Shown here: positions 44,146 through 53,813 of the stretch, one piece after another
How the letters are laid out: every line of letters begins with the position of its first letter
Position numbering within the stretch: position 1 is the first letter of the stretch
Assembly (NCBI RefSeq): GCF_016765635.1
Contig: NZ_JAESVD010000011.1
Coordinates: 62,001 to 126,000, forward strand
DNA length: 64,000 nucleotides
Direction of reading: 5' to 3'
Source: Shewanella schlegeliana
GTDB lineage: Bacteria > Pseudomonadota > Gammaproteobacteria > Enterobacterales > Shewanellaceae
Translations under genes and position numbers: made by a program
Notes under the pieces: generated by a model
Told to the model about the DNA's origin: nothing
Databases searched by the model: none
The model's input: the letters and a program-made list of their open reading frames with translations, nothing else

Positions 44146-44362
44146 AATTCATCCTTTTAATCGCCTTGCACTTAGTTCGGGTACTGTTACGCATTGTTAC
44201 ATATACCACTATTTGGGTATATGTTTGCGCAACAAAAGTGTGCTGACGGTAACGGATGTTGCTTCATTTGTTATGAGATAGGTAATCATTACAGTCCATT
44301 AGAAAACTGGGGGGCAAAGTAAGGTGGTTGAATGCAACGCTTTTAGATTGATATAGACAGAG

Positions 44363-44527
44363 CTAGAGCACCCCGTAAAGATTACTGAATACATCAAGTT
44401 CTCCATCGGCATTAATTCTTAGCCGCAGTCTAACTTCAAGACTTTGCTCGGGCGCTGCTGGATGCATTAGCAATAGGCGTCGCTTAATTGTAAGTTTGCT
44501 GTATAAAATGTAAGCGAATAACCTCAT
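44363..44527 (-). CDS. Possible small protein of 54 residues
   Basis: The frame begins MRLFAYILYSKLTIKRR and ends FSNLYGVL, with AGGG two bases before the ATG (rather close). The composition is basic and hydrophobic at the start, and more hydrophilic later. A CRP-like palindrome is centred about 60 bases upstream on this strand. It could be a real small gene, a remnant of a longer gene, or chance. Confidence 0.25.
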   Translation of the reverse strand: MRLFAYILYSKLTIKRRLLLMHPAAPEQSLEVRLRLRINADGELDVFSNLYGVL

Positions 44528-44579
44528 TTCCCTAAATTAGCCCTCCCAATTTGCGTTCCATTTTGTTGATAAATAATGG

Positions 44580-44595
44580 TGTGACATACATCACG
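44580..44595. promoter_or_regulatory. CRP-like binding site
   Basis: TGTGACATACATCACG matches the CRP half-sites TGTGA and TCACA at nine of ten positions with the correct six-base spacer. It is centred about 60 bases upstream of the small minus-strand frame and about 430 bases upstream of the EamA gene. Confidence 0.55.
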
Positions 44596-45017
44596 TAATC
44601 ATGTCTGTGGTCAACTTTAGTTAACTGGGGTGAGCTGTTTTTTATTAATTCAGTAACCCTAAGCCTTTCCAATAGTCACTTTTTAAGTATTAAATAGCTC
44701 GCTAAATTGATGTTAAAGGTGATGCTTATCATATAAGTTGCTGGTTTATAGATGTTTGTAGCATATCCGGCTTAATCTTTTCGAGTTTAGGTCAATAAAC
44801 TCGACCTCATGGTCTGGGTCACATTTTTTAACTTAGTAAAAGGTAAAATGCACAGTGAAGTAAACAAAACTTAACTGAAATCCGTACTTCCATCCGTTCA
44901 CCAATAGAAAAATAACTTAAGTGAACTAGGTTTGGATGGTGGGTAACGGATTCAACGTTCCTGAGCGCCCAGAGTGATAGCAATCGACTTAGGCAAGGAC
45001 ACTAAAGGAAAAATAAA

Positions 45018-46022
45018 ATGAATATCACCAACAAAGACGTTGTTTTAGGATGGACTGCTGCTATTGCAGTTGCCGTGATCTGGGGCGTAACAGGGGTCGT
45101 CTCTAAGCCACTATCTATGGCGGTCGATCCTATGACATTAGTATTTTTCCGCTATGTTACCGCTGTGATCGGCCTATCGATTATTTTCTTCTTTACCTCT
45201 CGCAGTAAAACCCTAAGTAAAGACCTTGGTGGTTCACTGAGCATCGACAAAAAAGATATCGTTAAAATCGCCCTTTGCGGCATCATTGGTCAAGGTGCCT
45301 TCTCACTGTTTAACTTCTTGTCATTGTCACATATTGGTGCAACCGAAAACGGCGTAATTCAAGGCATGCAGCCGTTCGCTACCGTATTCTTTGGTATGCT
45401 GTTTATGAACTTCCGCATGAACAAAATCCAGTGGGGTGCCTTTATTGCTTCGGCTCTATGTATCTACGCCATGAGTGTCGGCCCAACTAACAGCATTGAA
45501 GGTGGCACGCCGCTACTAGGCTATGTGTTTGTAACTTGCTCTATGTTGTCACTTGCATGGACTGCCCACCTACGTGCTAGCTTGGCAGACAAATACGGCT
45601 CAGTCGTGTCTATGTTGTACCAGTATATCTCTGTTGCGGTAACGGGATTCTTCGTGGTGATGGCAATGGGTCTAGACTTAAGCCAAATCTTTATCATCCT
45701 AGATAGCCCACTATTACTTGGTCTGCTAATTTTCTTAGGTACAGGTATCTCTGGTGGTAGCTACTTAATTCAGCTGTACTCTTTCAAGCGTATCGGTGTT
45801 GAAAAAGCGACTATGGCGCTAAACCTAATGCCACTTGTTGGTTATGTTGTGGCGGTACTAACATTAGGCGAGCAGATGGAGCTAAGCAAAACCATTATCG
45901 TATCCTTGATTGTGGTAGCTCTGTACGTATTCACTAAGTGTGAAACCAAAGCCGAAAACAAGGCTGATACTAGCAACGAAACAGATAATGACGCCCAGGT
46001 GTTGAAGACACAAAAAGCCTAA
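45018..46022 (+). CDS. EamA/DMT-family transporter
   Basis: A 334-residue inner-membrane protein with ten hydrophobic helices in two repeated EamA halves (AVAVIWGVTGVVSKPL in helix 1, FFRYVTAVIGLSII in helix 2; SLAWTAHLRASLADKYG opens the second half). Such transporters export amino acids or other metabolites; the substrate is not evident. The C-terminal tail is charged (about residues 312-334). AAAGGA before the ATG supports the start. A strong terminator follows. Leucine codon use is rich in CTA, similar to other highly expressed genes here. Confidence 0.9.
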   Translation: MNITNKDVVLGWTAAIAVAVIWGVTGVVSKPLSMAVDPMTLVFFRYVTAVIGLSIIFFFTSRSKTLSKDLGGSLSIDKKDIVKIALCGIIGQGAFSLFNFLSLSHIGATENGVIQGMQPFATVFFGMLFMNFRMNKIQWGAFIASALCIYAMSVGPTNSIEGGTPLLGYVFVTCSMLSLAWTAHLRASLADKYGSVVSMLYQYISVAVTGFFVVMAMGLDLSQIFIILDSPLLLGLLIFLGTGISGGSYLIQLYSFKRIGVEKATMALNLMPLVGYVVAVLTLGEQMELSKTIIVSLIVVALYVFTKCETKAENKADTSNETDNDAQVLKTQKA

Positions 46023-46048
46023 CGTTAACTCCCCTTATTATCACCCTA

Positions 46049-46085
46049 ATCCCCCGCAGGCTAACCACCGCGGGGGATTTTTTTG
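46049..46085 (+). terminator. Rho-independent terminator after the EamA gene
   Basis: CCCCCGC and GCGGGGG pair around a loop of about twelve bases and are followed by ATTTTTTT. Confidence 0.9.
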
Positions 46086-46585
46086 TGTTCATGAAAATAG
46101 AGCCGCAATAGACAAGAGACAAGAACAATAGACACCCGCGTTAATGGCATGTTTTGATGCCTCTTACCTAGCTTTTGTTATTGCAGAATCTAACAGAGGT
46201 ATTTGTGGTTGATGTCGCAGCCTGTTTGGTGACGAGTGAACATCAGCATGTGGAACTTACTATTGCCCTTGAAATCGCTAATATCTGGCCAGGCAGGGAG
46301 TCAATTCACGCGAAGGTAGCTAAAACACCGGGGAGGTCAGACTGCATCAGCACACAGCAACGAGTGAATGCAGCTCTTAAGGAGGTGCAGCCCACCAAGC
46401 AGTTGCTTTAAGTGGCAATGAAAAACAGTATCAACCAAAAGGGGTTTATCTTTCAGTTTAATTTATTCTAGTTAGCCATTAAATTTCTAGGCTGCGATGG
46501 AGCTTAACCTTTTGCAAAGTGGAAAATATTGGTTGGCTAAAATGGTGTAGCGATAGCCAACGGTTATTTTCCTACTAAGCATTTA
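46086..46585. other. Intergenic region with an unconvincing short frame
   Basis: About 500 bases between the EamA terminator and the LysE gene. A 68-residue frame from a GTG at 46205 to 46411 on the plus strand has AGAGG five bases upstream, but its sequence shows no domain or compositional sign of a real protein. Nothing else stands out. Confidence 0.3.
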
Positions 46586-47245
46586 TTATACGTTTGATTT
46601 AGTAAACGCGGCCTTCACGATTGTAAAGCCGACTAAGCCTAAAATAGCACCTGTTGCTTTATCAATATAATAAGCTAGCTTAGAAAACTTGCTCCTGACT
46701 TTATCGCCAGACAAAAAAATCACAATTGCTGAATCCCATATAAACACGATGGAAGCCATCCAAATTCCCAGCATGATTTTAAATGTAAGGCTTACATCTT
46801 TAGTTAACACAACCGTAAATAAGCTTAAATAAAATAGAATGTTTTTTGGGTTTAAAATTGCAGACATAAAACCAACAATAAACTCCTTGAAAAAAGTGGT
46901 CTCATTATGAGCGCCACGATTAACTTGAGAAGACAAACCAGCGTAATCGCTTTTTTTTGCACGTAAGGCTTGAATTGCTAAATATATTAAAAACAATCCT
47001 CCTGCAATTTTTAGCCCTATCATAATATATACAGAACTTGCTAATAATGAACCTACGCCAATTAAGCACAATGCTATATATAATGCATTAGCAATTGATA
47101 TGCCCAGCGCGACTCCTATGGCTTTTTTGCTTTCATTTTTAACGGCACTCTTTACAAGGATAACAAAATCAGGGCCAGGGCTAATTAATGCTAAAAAATG
47201 AGCAAAGGCAACAGTAGCAAAAATCCCTATCAAGCTTATGTCCAT
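46586..47245 (-). CDS. LysE/RhtB-family amino-acid exporter
   Basis: A 219-residue inner-membrane exporter with six helices and the family signature near the N-terminus (FLALISPGPDFVILVKSAV, about residues 17-35). A later conserved part is GFMSAILNPKNILFYLSLF (about 125-143). It would export homoserine, threonine, lysine or similar amino acids. Its DNA is noticeably more AT-rich than neighbouring genes, with many AAA, ATT and TTT codons, which hints at transfer. No LysR/ArgP-type regulator is adjacent. Confidence 0.9.
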   Translation of the reverse strand: MDISLIGIFATVAFAHFLALISPGPDFVILVKSAVKNESKKAIGVALGISIANALYIALCLIGVGSLLASSVYIMIGLKIAGGLFLIYLAIQALRAKKSDYAGLSSQVNRGAHNETTFFKEFIVGFMSAILNPKNILFYLSLFTVVLTKDVSLTFKIMLGIWMASIVFIWDSAIVIFLSGDKVRSKFSKLAYYIDKATGAILGLVGFTIVKAAFTKSNV

Positions 47246-47652
47246 CTAAAGTGACTCCATAAAAAAAACACAAAAATTACAATATAAAGATTACAGTGTA
47301 TTAGCGCTAACTTCGATAATAGTCTGTGGGGATTAGCGGTATCTCGCCTGGGTGAGTAGTCATTTATTTTTAATGATATTAGTAAGTTATCACTAAGGTT
47401 GTTTTTGAGCAATGCCTTTTGGATGGGGGCTATGAAAATTTAGATAATCGAGATTTTCGTCCCTCCTTAAGCGGTATGAATTGCTGTTAAATGCCATAAT
47501 TTCAAACAGTTAGTGGTGGTTGGTACTGGTTGGTGGTGTGGCGCAACTTCATATCCCCACGATTTTTATTCGCATTTTATTGTGCACAGAGATAATCTTC
47601 GGTCGCTTTATCTATTTGTTTTGTAATTCTATTCAATTGCCAAGGACGTTGT
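47246..47652. other. Intergenic region between the LysE and 942-residue protein genes
   Basis: About 400 bases holding divergent promoters. The only notable sequence is a short GGT/GTT-rich simple repeat at about 47513-47541. No gene or binding site is convincing. Confidence 0.35.
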
Positions 47653-50481
47653 ATGGCCCAGTTTGATAAGTCTGTTTCCATCGTTGTCGATCCACATTCC
47701 CCCGAGAATATTGCCAATGCATTAGCCGAGTATCGTCAGCGAATAAGCGATGGTTCAGCGTTTCGCTTAAGCATGAATCTATTACTCAATGTGCTGTTTG
47801 TGAAGCCTGATGGCAGTGCTTTGACCTTGGATGATGCTGGGAGTAACCGCCCTTTAGTTGAGCAGGCTATTAATGCTTGCCGCTTTGACGAGAAACAGAG
47901 CTATATCACTGAGCCTGTGCTATTTGGCGCGGCATTGAACTTCCCTGAACTCATGCCAGCGGTGGTTGAAACGATTGAAGCTTTGGTGGCGTTTTCTCGT
48001 AGCCGTAACGATTCTAACGATCTCTGGCTAGATGACTACAACGCTTTCGCTGTCGAAGCCTTGTATATGCTGATAGCAATCGATAGCCGCTATAGTTGGA
48101 TGTTAGCTCATTTTCTGGTGCCGTATTGGGATACCCAAACCATGACTGCGCCGTTGTGCTTACTCAGTGGTTTAGTAGGTAAACATGGCTGGACGCAAGA
48201 GCTGATCAAGGCTTATGTCTGGTGTGATGGCGCCGAGGTGCGCCGTTATTTTTATGAAGATATCAACTATGATGCAGTGCAAGCAGACTTGCTATCGCAC
48301 CTGCAGTCTCAGCCTGAGGATTACGCTTATTTTAAAAGTGAGCTGGTCGAGCGGCTGCAATCTACGCCTATTTTGCAAACGGCAGATGAGCCTTACTCAC
48401 TTGCGCAGATGTTGTTTGAATATTACGACAGCATGGGCGCTTGGCCTGTAGGATCCGAGCGCTGGCAGCTAGAAGAGCAGCCTGAACTCTCGCAAGAAGA
48501 GTGGCAAGACAAGGTCAAACAGCAGCTAATCTGTGGTGCTAAGGTTGAAGATGAAATCATAGCGCTTGCGGCCACGCTCACTGAAACTCGCAACGAGTCA
48601 GAATATTTCTCTGTAGCAGAGGCTCAGCGAAATGGGCTTGATAACGCTTATCAAGCCTGGATGGAACCTGCTGCAGCTGAGGAAGAGAGTGATGCCGAGC
48701 CACAGTCTGAATTAGAGCCTGAATTAGATCAAGAACCAGAAGTCGAACCAATCCAGTGGGATGAGGCAACGGGGCGTAAGATCTTTACCTGTTTGAACCC
48801 CAGAACCGATTTAATTACGCAAAGTCGACTTGAGCGGCTTAACGATGAACTTGGCTATCGTGACGGCCAAGAGATTATTGAGGCGCTGCCCTATATGCCG
48901 CTGCATTTAGGTAGCAGTACGTATTTAGCCTTGCGGCTGAACCAAGAACCAAGTAGTGATGAGTGTGCTGCTATTAGCCAGTGGCTTGAGCAGCACTTAA
49001 GTCAATTGCTCAGTGATTTTGTGCTTAAATTTTGCAAGGTTACCGACGACGATAGTGAGGCACTGCGGCAGTGGCTTTGTGGTTTAGAGCCTGATATTGA
49101 GCAAGTAGCTGCTGCCGATATTGATGCAAAAATGATTGAGCTGGTGCGCGCTGGTATGGCAAAAGATGGTGGCAAGTCTGGGCCTGAAATCAGTGCTAAA
49201 CAGGCGGCTTATTGGACCTTGTTTACTCATGATGCTGGTCAGCGTTGTATGCTAACCATTTTACTGCTTCAAAGTGCAAGCCGATTAACTCAATGCCGCA
49301 GCTCGGAGCGACTCACTTCATCTAGCCCTGTTATTCAACTTGCCAAGCGTCACTGGCAACTGTGGCTAGCTATCGCGCCTCAGCGAGCAATTAATCGCAT
49401 TGTAAAATTTAAGGCCGATTACCCGCTTTATGCCGCGATTGATGCTCAAGATACCGAGGCAGCGCTATTTGATTTGGTGCAGCAACATGGCGTATCAGAA
49501 GCCATGCTTGAGGCTTTTACTCTGATGACGGATCAGCAAGTCGCCGATTACCGGCCTGCCGACCCACGATTTGCTCGCCGCTACGCTGACAAAGTTGCGC
49601 AATATGCGGCATTAGATAGTGCAGATACAAGTATGATAGGGCGTCAGCAGCTACTGCAATTTGAGGCGCTATTACAGCAGTTGGAGTATTGCCGTGAAGA
49701 CCAAGTATTGGCATTTTTCCAACATCTCAAGGCCGTGAATCCAAGTGTTGTACTGCCGATTATGCCAATGTTTGAAGCGGCTTTACTTAACACCTTAAAA
49801 GAAGATTTTGACGATGCCAGCGCGCAAACGGTGTCTGACAAACTGATGGCCTATCTTGGCAGTGGTGAAGGTTTACAGGAGTTGAGTCCACAGGCGCTAA
49901 AATTACCGAAACTTCAGGGCTGGAACCCCTATCCTATGTATCGTGGCAAGGTGGGGCCTGCTGATTTTGTCTGGCTGCTGCCAAGTGACATGGCAGGGCG
50001 TTTGACACTGTTTTTAGCACAGTTAGGTAAGCGTGGCCTGCACTGGCTGGGTCGATGCTCTGTTGAGGAAGCTTATGTGGCCTCTAGAATCCAAAGCGGC
50101 AAAATCACAATGGCAGAGCGCTGGAGTCACGGCGAGGTCGGTAATGAGCGTCACAGAGACAGTGATATTGGCGATGCACTGGATGTGGCTAAACAAGGTT
50201 GGGCACTAAATTGGCTCGATAAAGCGGGTGTACCTGAGGCCGCGTTAGTGTATTTCGCCGTGCATGAGGGTTATGAGCAGCAGGAGTTTGTACGTAGGCT
50301 TGCTGCTGAAAATCGCTTGCCGGATATGCAAGATTGGCTGACGGCAAATGAACGAGTGCAACTACTGGAGATGCTGCAAGGCGCTGAGTCACTGACCGAC
50401 GCCACAGCCCAGAGTTTTTTACAGGATTGCTCTAGCGCAGTGAAACAACTGGCGAATAAGTTATTTGGTAACCGCTCTTAG
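47653..50481 (+). CDS. Large cytosolic protein of unknown function (942 aa)
   Basis: A 942-residue soluble, mostly alpha-helical acidic protein. No signal peptide, membrane helix or catalytic motif is recognisable. A low-complexity acidic hinge at about residues 338-368 (many Glu, Pro and Asp) separates an N-terminal helical half from a longer C-terminal half. The second half includes tryptophan-rich stretches (RHWQLWLAIAPQRAINRIV; LKLPKLQGWNPYPMYRGKVG) and a GKITMAERWSHGEVGNERHRD segment. It is a stand-alone gene with its own hairpin downstream (50500-50536). I do not recognise the family. Confidence 0.8.
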   Translation: MAQFDKSVSIVVDPHSPENIANALAEYRQRISDGSAFRLSMNLLLNVLFVKPDGSALTLDDAGSNRPLVEQAINACRFDEKQSYITEPVLFGAALNFPELMPAVVETIEALVAFSRSRNDSNDLWLDDYNAFAVEALYMLIAIDSRYSWMLAHFLVPYWDTQTMTAPLCLLSGLVGKHGWTQELIKAYVWCDGAEVRRYFYEDINYDAVQADLLSHLQSQPEDYAYFKSELVERLQSTPILQTADEPYSLAQMLFEYYDSMGAWPVGSERWQLEEQPELSQEEWQDKVKQQLICGAKVEDEIIALAATLTETRNESEYFSVAEAQRNGLDNAYQAWMEPAAAEEESDAEPQSELEPELDQEPEVEPIQWDEATGRKIFTCLNPRTDLITQSRLERLNDELGYRDGQEIIEALPYMPLHLGSSTYLALRLNQEPSSDECAAISQWLEQHLSQLLSDFVLKFCKVTDDDSEALRQWLCGLEPDIEQVAAADIDAKMIELVRAGMAKDGGKSGPEISAKQAAYWTLFTHDAGQRCMLTILLLQSASRLTQCRSSERLTSSSPVIQLAKRHWQLWLAIAPQRAINRIVKFKADYPLYAAIDAQDTEAALFDLVQQHGVSEAMLEAFTLMTDQQVADYRPADPRFARRYADKVAQYAALDSADTSMIGRQQLLQFEALLQQLEYCREDQVLAFFQHLKAVNPSVVLPIMPMFEAALLNTLKEDFDDASAQTVSDKLMAYLGSGEGLQELSPQALKLPKLQGWNPYPMYRGKVGPADFVWLLPSDMAGRLTLFLAQLGKRGLHWLGRCSVEEAYVASRIQSGKITMAERWSHGEVGNERHRDSDIGDALDVAKQGWALNWLDKAGVPEAALVYFAVHEGYEQQEFVRRLAAENRLPDMQDWLTANERVQLLEMLQGAESLTDATAQSFLQDCSSAVKQLANKLFGNRS

Positions 50482-50499
50482 TTGCTGACAGTTCTGGGT

Positions 50500-50536
50500 G
50501 GCTTTATTACAGCTGTGATTAAGTGGTAATAAAGCC
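50500..50536 (+). terminator. Hairpin after the 942-residue protein gene
   Basis: GGCTTTATTAC and GTAATAAAGCC are perfect complements over eleven pairs with a loop of 15 bases. No T-run follows, so termination is plausible but not certain. Confidence 0.5.
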
Positions 50537-50566
50537 ATCCATCTGCAATCATCTTTAAAAAGGCCA

Positions 50567-50641
50567 CTCTAATTTAAATCTCAGTCTCATTTAAATCGCC
50601 TAATTGAAATCCCTCTCTGATTTAAATCCCAGTCTAATTTT
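50567..50641. repeat. Degenerate tandem repeats around TTTAAATC
   Basis: The core ATTTAAATC recurs three times and a related ATTGAAATC once, within about 75 bases, each followed by CAGTCT-, CTCTCT- or CCTAATT-like pieces. It is an imperfect tandem array of roughly 17-23-base units. Confidence 0.45.
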
Positions 50642-51073
50642 TATCTTAAACATTACGAGATAACGTAAACCTCCTCACCCCCTTTAATGCATCATCTCGA
50701 TGCCAATCTACTCTGAAGACGATTAGTCTTTTAGTCCCTTAAACTCGCTCCTTAATACACCTTTAAAAGGCCTTTAGTGCCCTATTGGGAGTTTGGGCGG
50801 CTAGCTATTCGATATTTCGCTCTAATGTACCGAGTTGCCACTACCTCTTAATGGCTACAGGGGCGCGACCCCTTATGCCATCTCACTTTGCGTGAAATAA
50901 AGCAAAGCAGACTAGCGCTACGAGTGGTCGCTTTTGCAACTTTTTTGCGACTCAATAAACGTAAACTTGTGATTTTTACATCTAAAAAGATCTCTTGATA
51001 ATTATTTAACCTGCTGTTTCTTATCGTAAATATCATTTTTATATCTAATCGGTTCTGATGGTTTTTTTAGTGT

Positions 51074-51133
51074 GCTGTAGCTCAGATTTTTACTGTTTTT
51101 TATATGGAAAATAGGCGTTGCTCAGTTGTTTAG
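51074..51133 (+). promoter_or_regulatory. Conserved sirA upstream block, copy 2
   Basis: Counterpart of 30323-30382 with no gaps. TGGAAAATAG starts at 51105, and after six variable bases CTCAGTTGTTTAG ends at 51133, about 95 bases before the sirA ATG. Conservation against otherwise unrelated flanks suggests a regulator-binding site shared by the two loci. Confidence 0.6.
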
Positions 51134-51227
51134 CTCAATCGGTGAACGGTTAGTATTTAAAAAAAGCGTGTTTAAAAAAACGCGTAAAACAGTGAAAAAA
51201 CAAAATAATGATAAGTAGGAGTGAATG

Positions 51228-53258
51228 ATGAGACGGTGGAAACACAAGGTAGCATTAAGCGTGCTGTTTTGTTTTGGTGCCATTGCCAATGCGAACGCTG
51301 CTGGAAAGTATGACAGCATCCCTCAAATGGGAAAAACAGCAAAAGAATCGATTGCTAACTATCAAGGAACAGAACAGATCAACGGCGTGAAAACGCTGCA
51401 AGACTATATTGTTCAAGAAGAAGAGTTATTTGATTTCTTATTCGAAAACCATCCAATGTTTAAATACCAGCAATCAGGTAACTTAGTGGGTGATTACCAC
51501 ATCAGTGACCGTGGTGAAGAGTATTTAGATACGGGTCACAGCCCTGCATATAGTAAAGGTGTTGGTAAGCCTCGTGCGGTGCAGTACCGCCTTGGTGCTA
51601 AGTCTATTTTAGATTATCCAAACAACTTCGTTGGTCCTGAGAAGTGTGCTGAATGTCATGCGACTCAATATGAGAAGTGGCAGCGTTCACGTCATGCTAA
51701 AACAATTCGTTTCCCAGGTGATCATCCTGAAGTGAATAACGATATTGAACAAGCTATGTACGGCACGCCTGATACCTCAATCTTACCAGACGGTATTACG
51801 CCAGACGTTATCTATGCAACTGTTGGTACACCACGTACCAAGTACGGTTTCATCGATGCGTGGCTAGTACGTGGTACTTACCATATCGAAGGTGGTCTAT
51901 TACGTGACGGTACCGGTAAGATGGTTGCTGGTGCTAACCAGTTCTCTCGTGGTTGGGCTGAATGGTTAACCCCTGAGATGGCGAAGAAGATTAACGATGT
52001 TATTCCTGCCTTCCCTACTACATTAGAAGCGTTTGGTGCATCGGGTTCTCACCAGAAGGGCATGAGCTCTTACGGTGCTAAGTACCGTGAAGCAATGTTG
52101 TTCCAACCAGCGAGTTCTTACTGTGAAATCTGTCATACGTTCAAGTTTGACTTCCAAAGCAAGCAAGAGTACTTCGACGCCTTAGGTGATCCTAAGAAAC
52201 TTCAAGAGCACACTATCTCTAAAGGTATTGCTTGTGAAGAGTGTCACGGCGCGGGCGGTCACTTAGATGGCGGTACTGGCGGAATGCAGTCTAACTGTGA
52301 ACGTTGTCACCAGCGCTTCCAGTATGACCCAACTCTTCAAGACACACCTGAAGCTCAAGAGAAAGGTGAGTACGCATTTGGCGTGAAGATGAAGTCTCTA
52401 TGTCCATCTTGTGGTACTGAAGGTTCACAGATGTATAACTCTGTGCACTACGAGAAGGGCATGCGTTGTACTACATGTCACGATCCGCACGAAGTGACAG
52501 ACGGTTCTTGGATGTCTGGCATCACTAAGCCAAAGCTTAAGAAAGACTGTAAAGATTGTCATGAAGCGCAAACACTGATTGCTGAAAACTCAGATACACA
52601 CAACCAGCAAACATGTCAAAGTTGTCACATGCCTAACATGGGTAGCTGTGAAAACTTCAAGGCAATGCAGTTCCCTGACCAAGCTGGTTTCGACGCTGTA
52701 CGTAAGTCACACATGTGGAAGATTGAAGTTGACCCAACTCTGAAGACACTTAACCCACCAGAAGGTGAGCCACGTACTGGTGGACCAGATGGCGTTAAAG
52801 GTTGGACAGTTGCTAAGAACGAAGAAGGTCGCTCATACCTAGACTTAATGTGGTCTTGTGCACGTACCGCTATCTCTGACCACGACGTGGTTGAGAACAA
52901 GGGTTGTCACAGCCAGTTCCAGTCAGAGCTTGAGAAAGGCCTACATTACGAAGACCAGTTAGAGATTTATGGCGAAGTAATGAAGATGCAAACACCAGTT
53001 AAGGAAACTTTCGCGAAAGTTGAGCAAGCTCTTGTACGCATCGACCAGCTACTAGAAGTGACTAAGTTGTCTACTGAAGACAAGACTCAAGTCCTAATGC
53101 TAGCTGAGAAGGCACAGGAAACTGTTGATCTAATCAAGAAAGATGGTTCTTGGGGTGTTCATGGCTTCCGTTATAGCCAGAAGCGTCTAGATGCTGCACT
53201 TACTTATGTTACACAAGCGCAAAACATCTTAGATGGAACAGGTTACGCAGCTAAGTAA
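51228..53258 (+). CDS. sirA: Octahaem cytochrome c sulfite reductase, SirA/MccA type (copy 2)
   Basis: A 676-residue paralogue of the sirA at 30460 with the same plan: signal peptide ending NANA, seven CXXCH motifs (CAECH, CEICH, CEECH, CERCH, CTTCH, CKDCH, CQSCH) and one CX15CH ending NKGCH. The non-haem CPSC and MGSC cysteines are also kept, so the haem-copper site should be intact. Most positions are identical to copy 1; the main differences lie in surface loops between the first and second haem motifs and in the N-terminal 60 residues. AGGAG is six bases before the ATG at 51228; ATG 51225 is an alternative. It must rely on the haem lyase of locus 1 or one elsewhere. Confidence 0.96.
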   Translation: MRRWKHKVALSVLFCFGAIANANAAGKYDSIPQMGKTAKESIANYQGTEQINGVKTLQDYIVQEEELFDFLFENHPMFKYQQSGNLVGDYHISDRGEEYLDTGHSPAYSKGVGKPRAVQYRLGAKSILDYPNNFVGPEKCAECHATQYEKWQRSRHAKTIRFPGDHPEVNNDIEQAMYGTPDTSILPDGITPDVIYATVGTPRTKYGFIDAWLVRGTYHIEGGLLRDGTGKMVAGANQFSRGWAEWLTPEMAKKINDVIPAFPTTLEAFGASGSHQKGMSSYGAKYREAMLFQPASSYCEICHTFKFDFQSKQEYFDALGDPKKLQEHTISKGIACEECHGAGGHLDGGTGGMQSNCERCHQRFQYDPTLQDTPEAQEKGEYAFGVKMKSLCPSCGTEGSQMYNSVHYEKGMRCTTCHDPHEVTDGSWMSGITKPKLKKDCKDCHEAQTLIAENSDTHNQQTCQSCHMPNMGSCENFKAMQFPDQAGFDAVRKSHMWKIEVDPTLKTLNPPEGEPRTGGPDGVKGWTVAKNEEGRSYLDLMWSCARTAISDHDVVENKGCHSQFQSELEKGLHYEDQLEIYGEVMKMQTPVKETFAKVEQALVRIDQLLEVTKLSTEDKTQVLMLAEKAQETVDLIKKDGSWGVHGFRYSQKRLDAALTYVTQAQNILDGTGYAAK

Positions 53259-53274
53259 GCCGCATAACTTAACC

Positions 53275-53311
53275 GCCTCGGCACTGACTGCTTAGCAAGA
53301 TGTGTCGAGGC
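53275..53311 (+). other. Intercistronic hairpin after sirA copy 2
   Basis: GCCTCGGCAC and GTGTCGAGGC pair over ten positions with one G-T wobble, between sirA and the rhodanese gene. The sequence differs from the hairpin in locus 1, but place and form are the same. Confidence 0.6.
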
Positions 53312-53327
53312 AATAGAGAGAAAGATT

Positions 53328-53756
53328 ATGAAAAAAGCACTTGGTCAAATTCTTGTAACCTTCACTTTACTTGCTAGTTCTGCACACTGCTTAGCAGGTG
53401 GTGGCTCTGATATGGCACCTGCACCTCGCTATGAGCACCAGCTTCACACCATCAGCATGAGGGAAGCTGAAAGTCTAATAGGCAAAGAGGGCGTGTACTT
53501 TTATGACGTGAATACGCTTGAACTTTGGGCTGAGGGTTTTATTCCAGGTGCTATTTATTTCAACGTTAAAGATTGGAAAAAGTTACTGCCTGCTAATAAA
53601 GATGCACTGATGGTCTTCTATTGCGCAAACCGTCTTTGTAACGCGAGTGAAGTTGCAGCACATCATACGATGAAGATGGGCTACACCAATGTTAGACAGA
53701 TGCCAGATGGAATTTATGGATGGCGCCTCTCTAACCGAGTAACAGAAAGACCGTAA
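53328..53756 (+). CDS. Exported rhodanese-domain protein of the sir operon (copy 2)
   Basis: A 142-residue homologue of the gene at 32557, same length. Signal peptide about residues 1-23 (ending CLA), then one rhodanese domain with the same active loop FYCANRLCNAS (CX4C) and the C-terminal QMPDGIYGWRLSNRV. It starts after AGAGAGAAAG. Strong conservation of the domain against a variable signal peptide indicates selection for function. Whether it carries sulfur, metal or redox equivalents is open. Confidence 0.88.
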   Translation: MKKALGQILVTFTLLASSAHCLAGGGSDMAPAPRYEHQLHTISMREAESLIGKEGVYFYDVNTLELWAEGFIPGAIYFNVKDWKKLLPANKDALMVFYCANRLCNASEVAAHHTMKMGYTNVRQMPDGIYGWRLSNRVTERP

Positions 53757-53813
53757 CAGCCGGATGTTGGGTAACAAAAGTTAAACGCAAATTGTTTATT
53801 TAAAGAGATGATA

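Larger units (their letters stand above)
44146..45017. other. Long intergenic region before the EamA transporter
   Basis: About 870 bases between the divergent PAP2-barrel and EamA genes. It contains a CRP-like site (44580-44595) and a possible 54-residue reading frame on the minus strand (44363-44527), both listed separately. The rest is AT-rich with no further structure recognised. Confidence 0.4.
50482..51227. promoter_or_regulatory. Intergenic region upstream of sirA copy 2
   Basis: About 745 bases without a gene. In order: a hairpin (50500-50536), an array of degenerate TTTAAATC-containing repeats (about 50567-50641), a stretch with no recognised feature, and the conserved sirA upstream block (51074-51133). 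An AGGAG site (51217-51221) precedes sirA. There is no haem-lyase operon here, in contrast to the same place in locus 1. Confidence 0.5.

Noticed and set aside
44009-44281. A 90-residue plus-strand frame with a hydrophobic middle opposite the PAP2-barrel signal peptide
   Set aside because: The hydrophobicity is explained by the complementary signal-peptide region; no ribosome site is evident.
46205-46411. A 68-78-residue plus-strand frame after the EamA gene
   Set aside because: It has a fair ribosome site but no recognisable domain or signal and lies in a gap after a strong terminator; listed only as part of the gap.
30460-53258. The two sir loci as an assembly artefact
   Set aside because: The copies differ throughout in bases and in protein loops, have different intergenic DNA and different flanking genes, so they are real paralogues.
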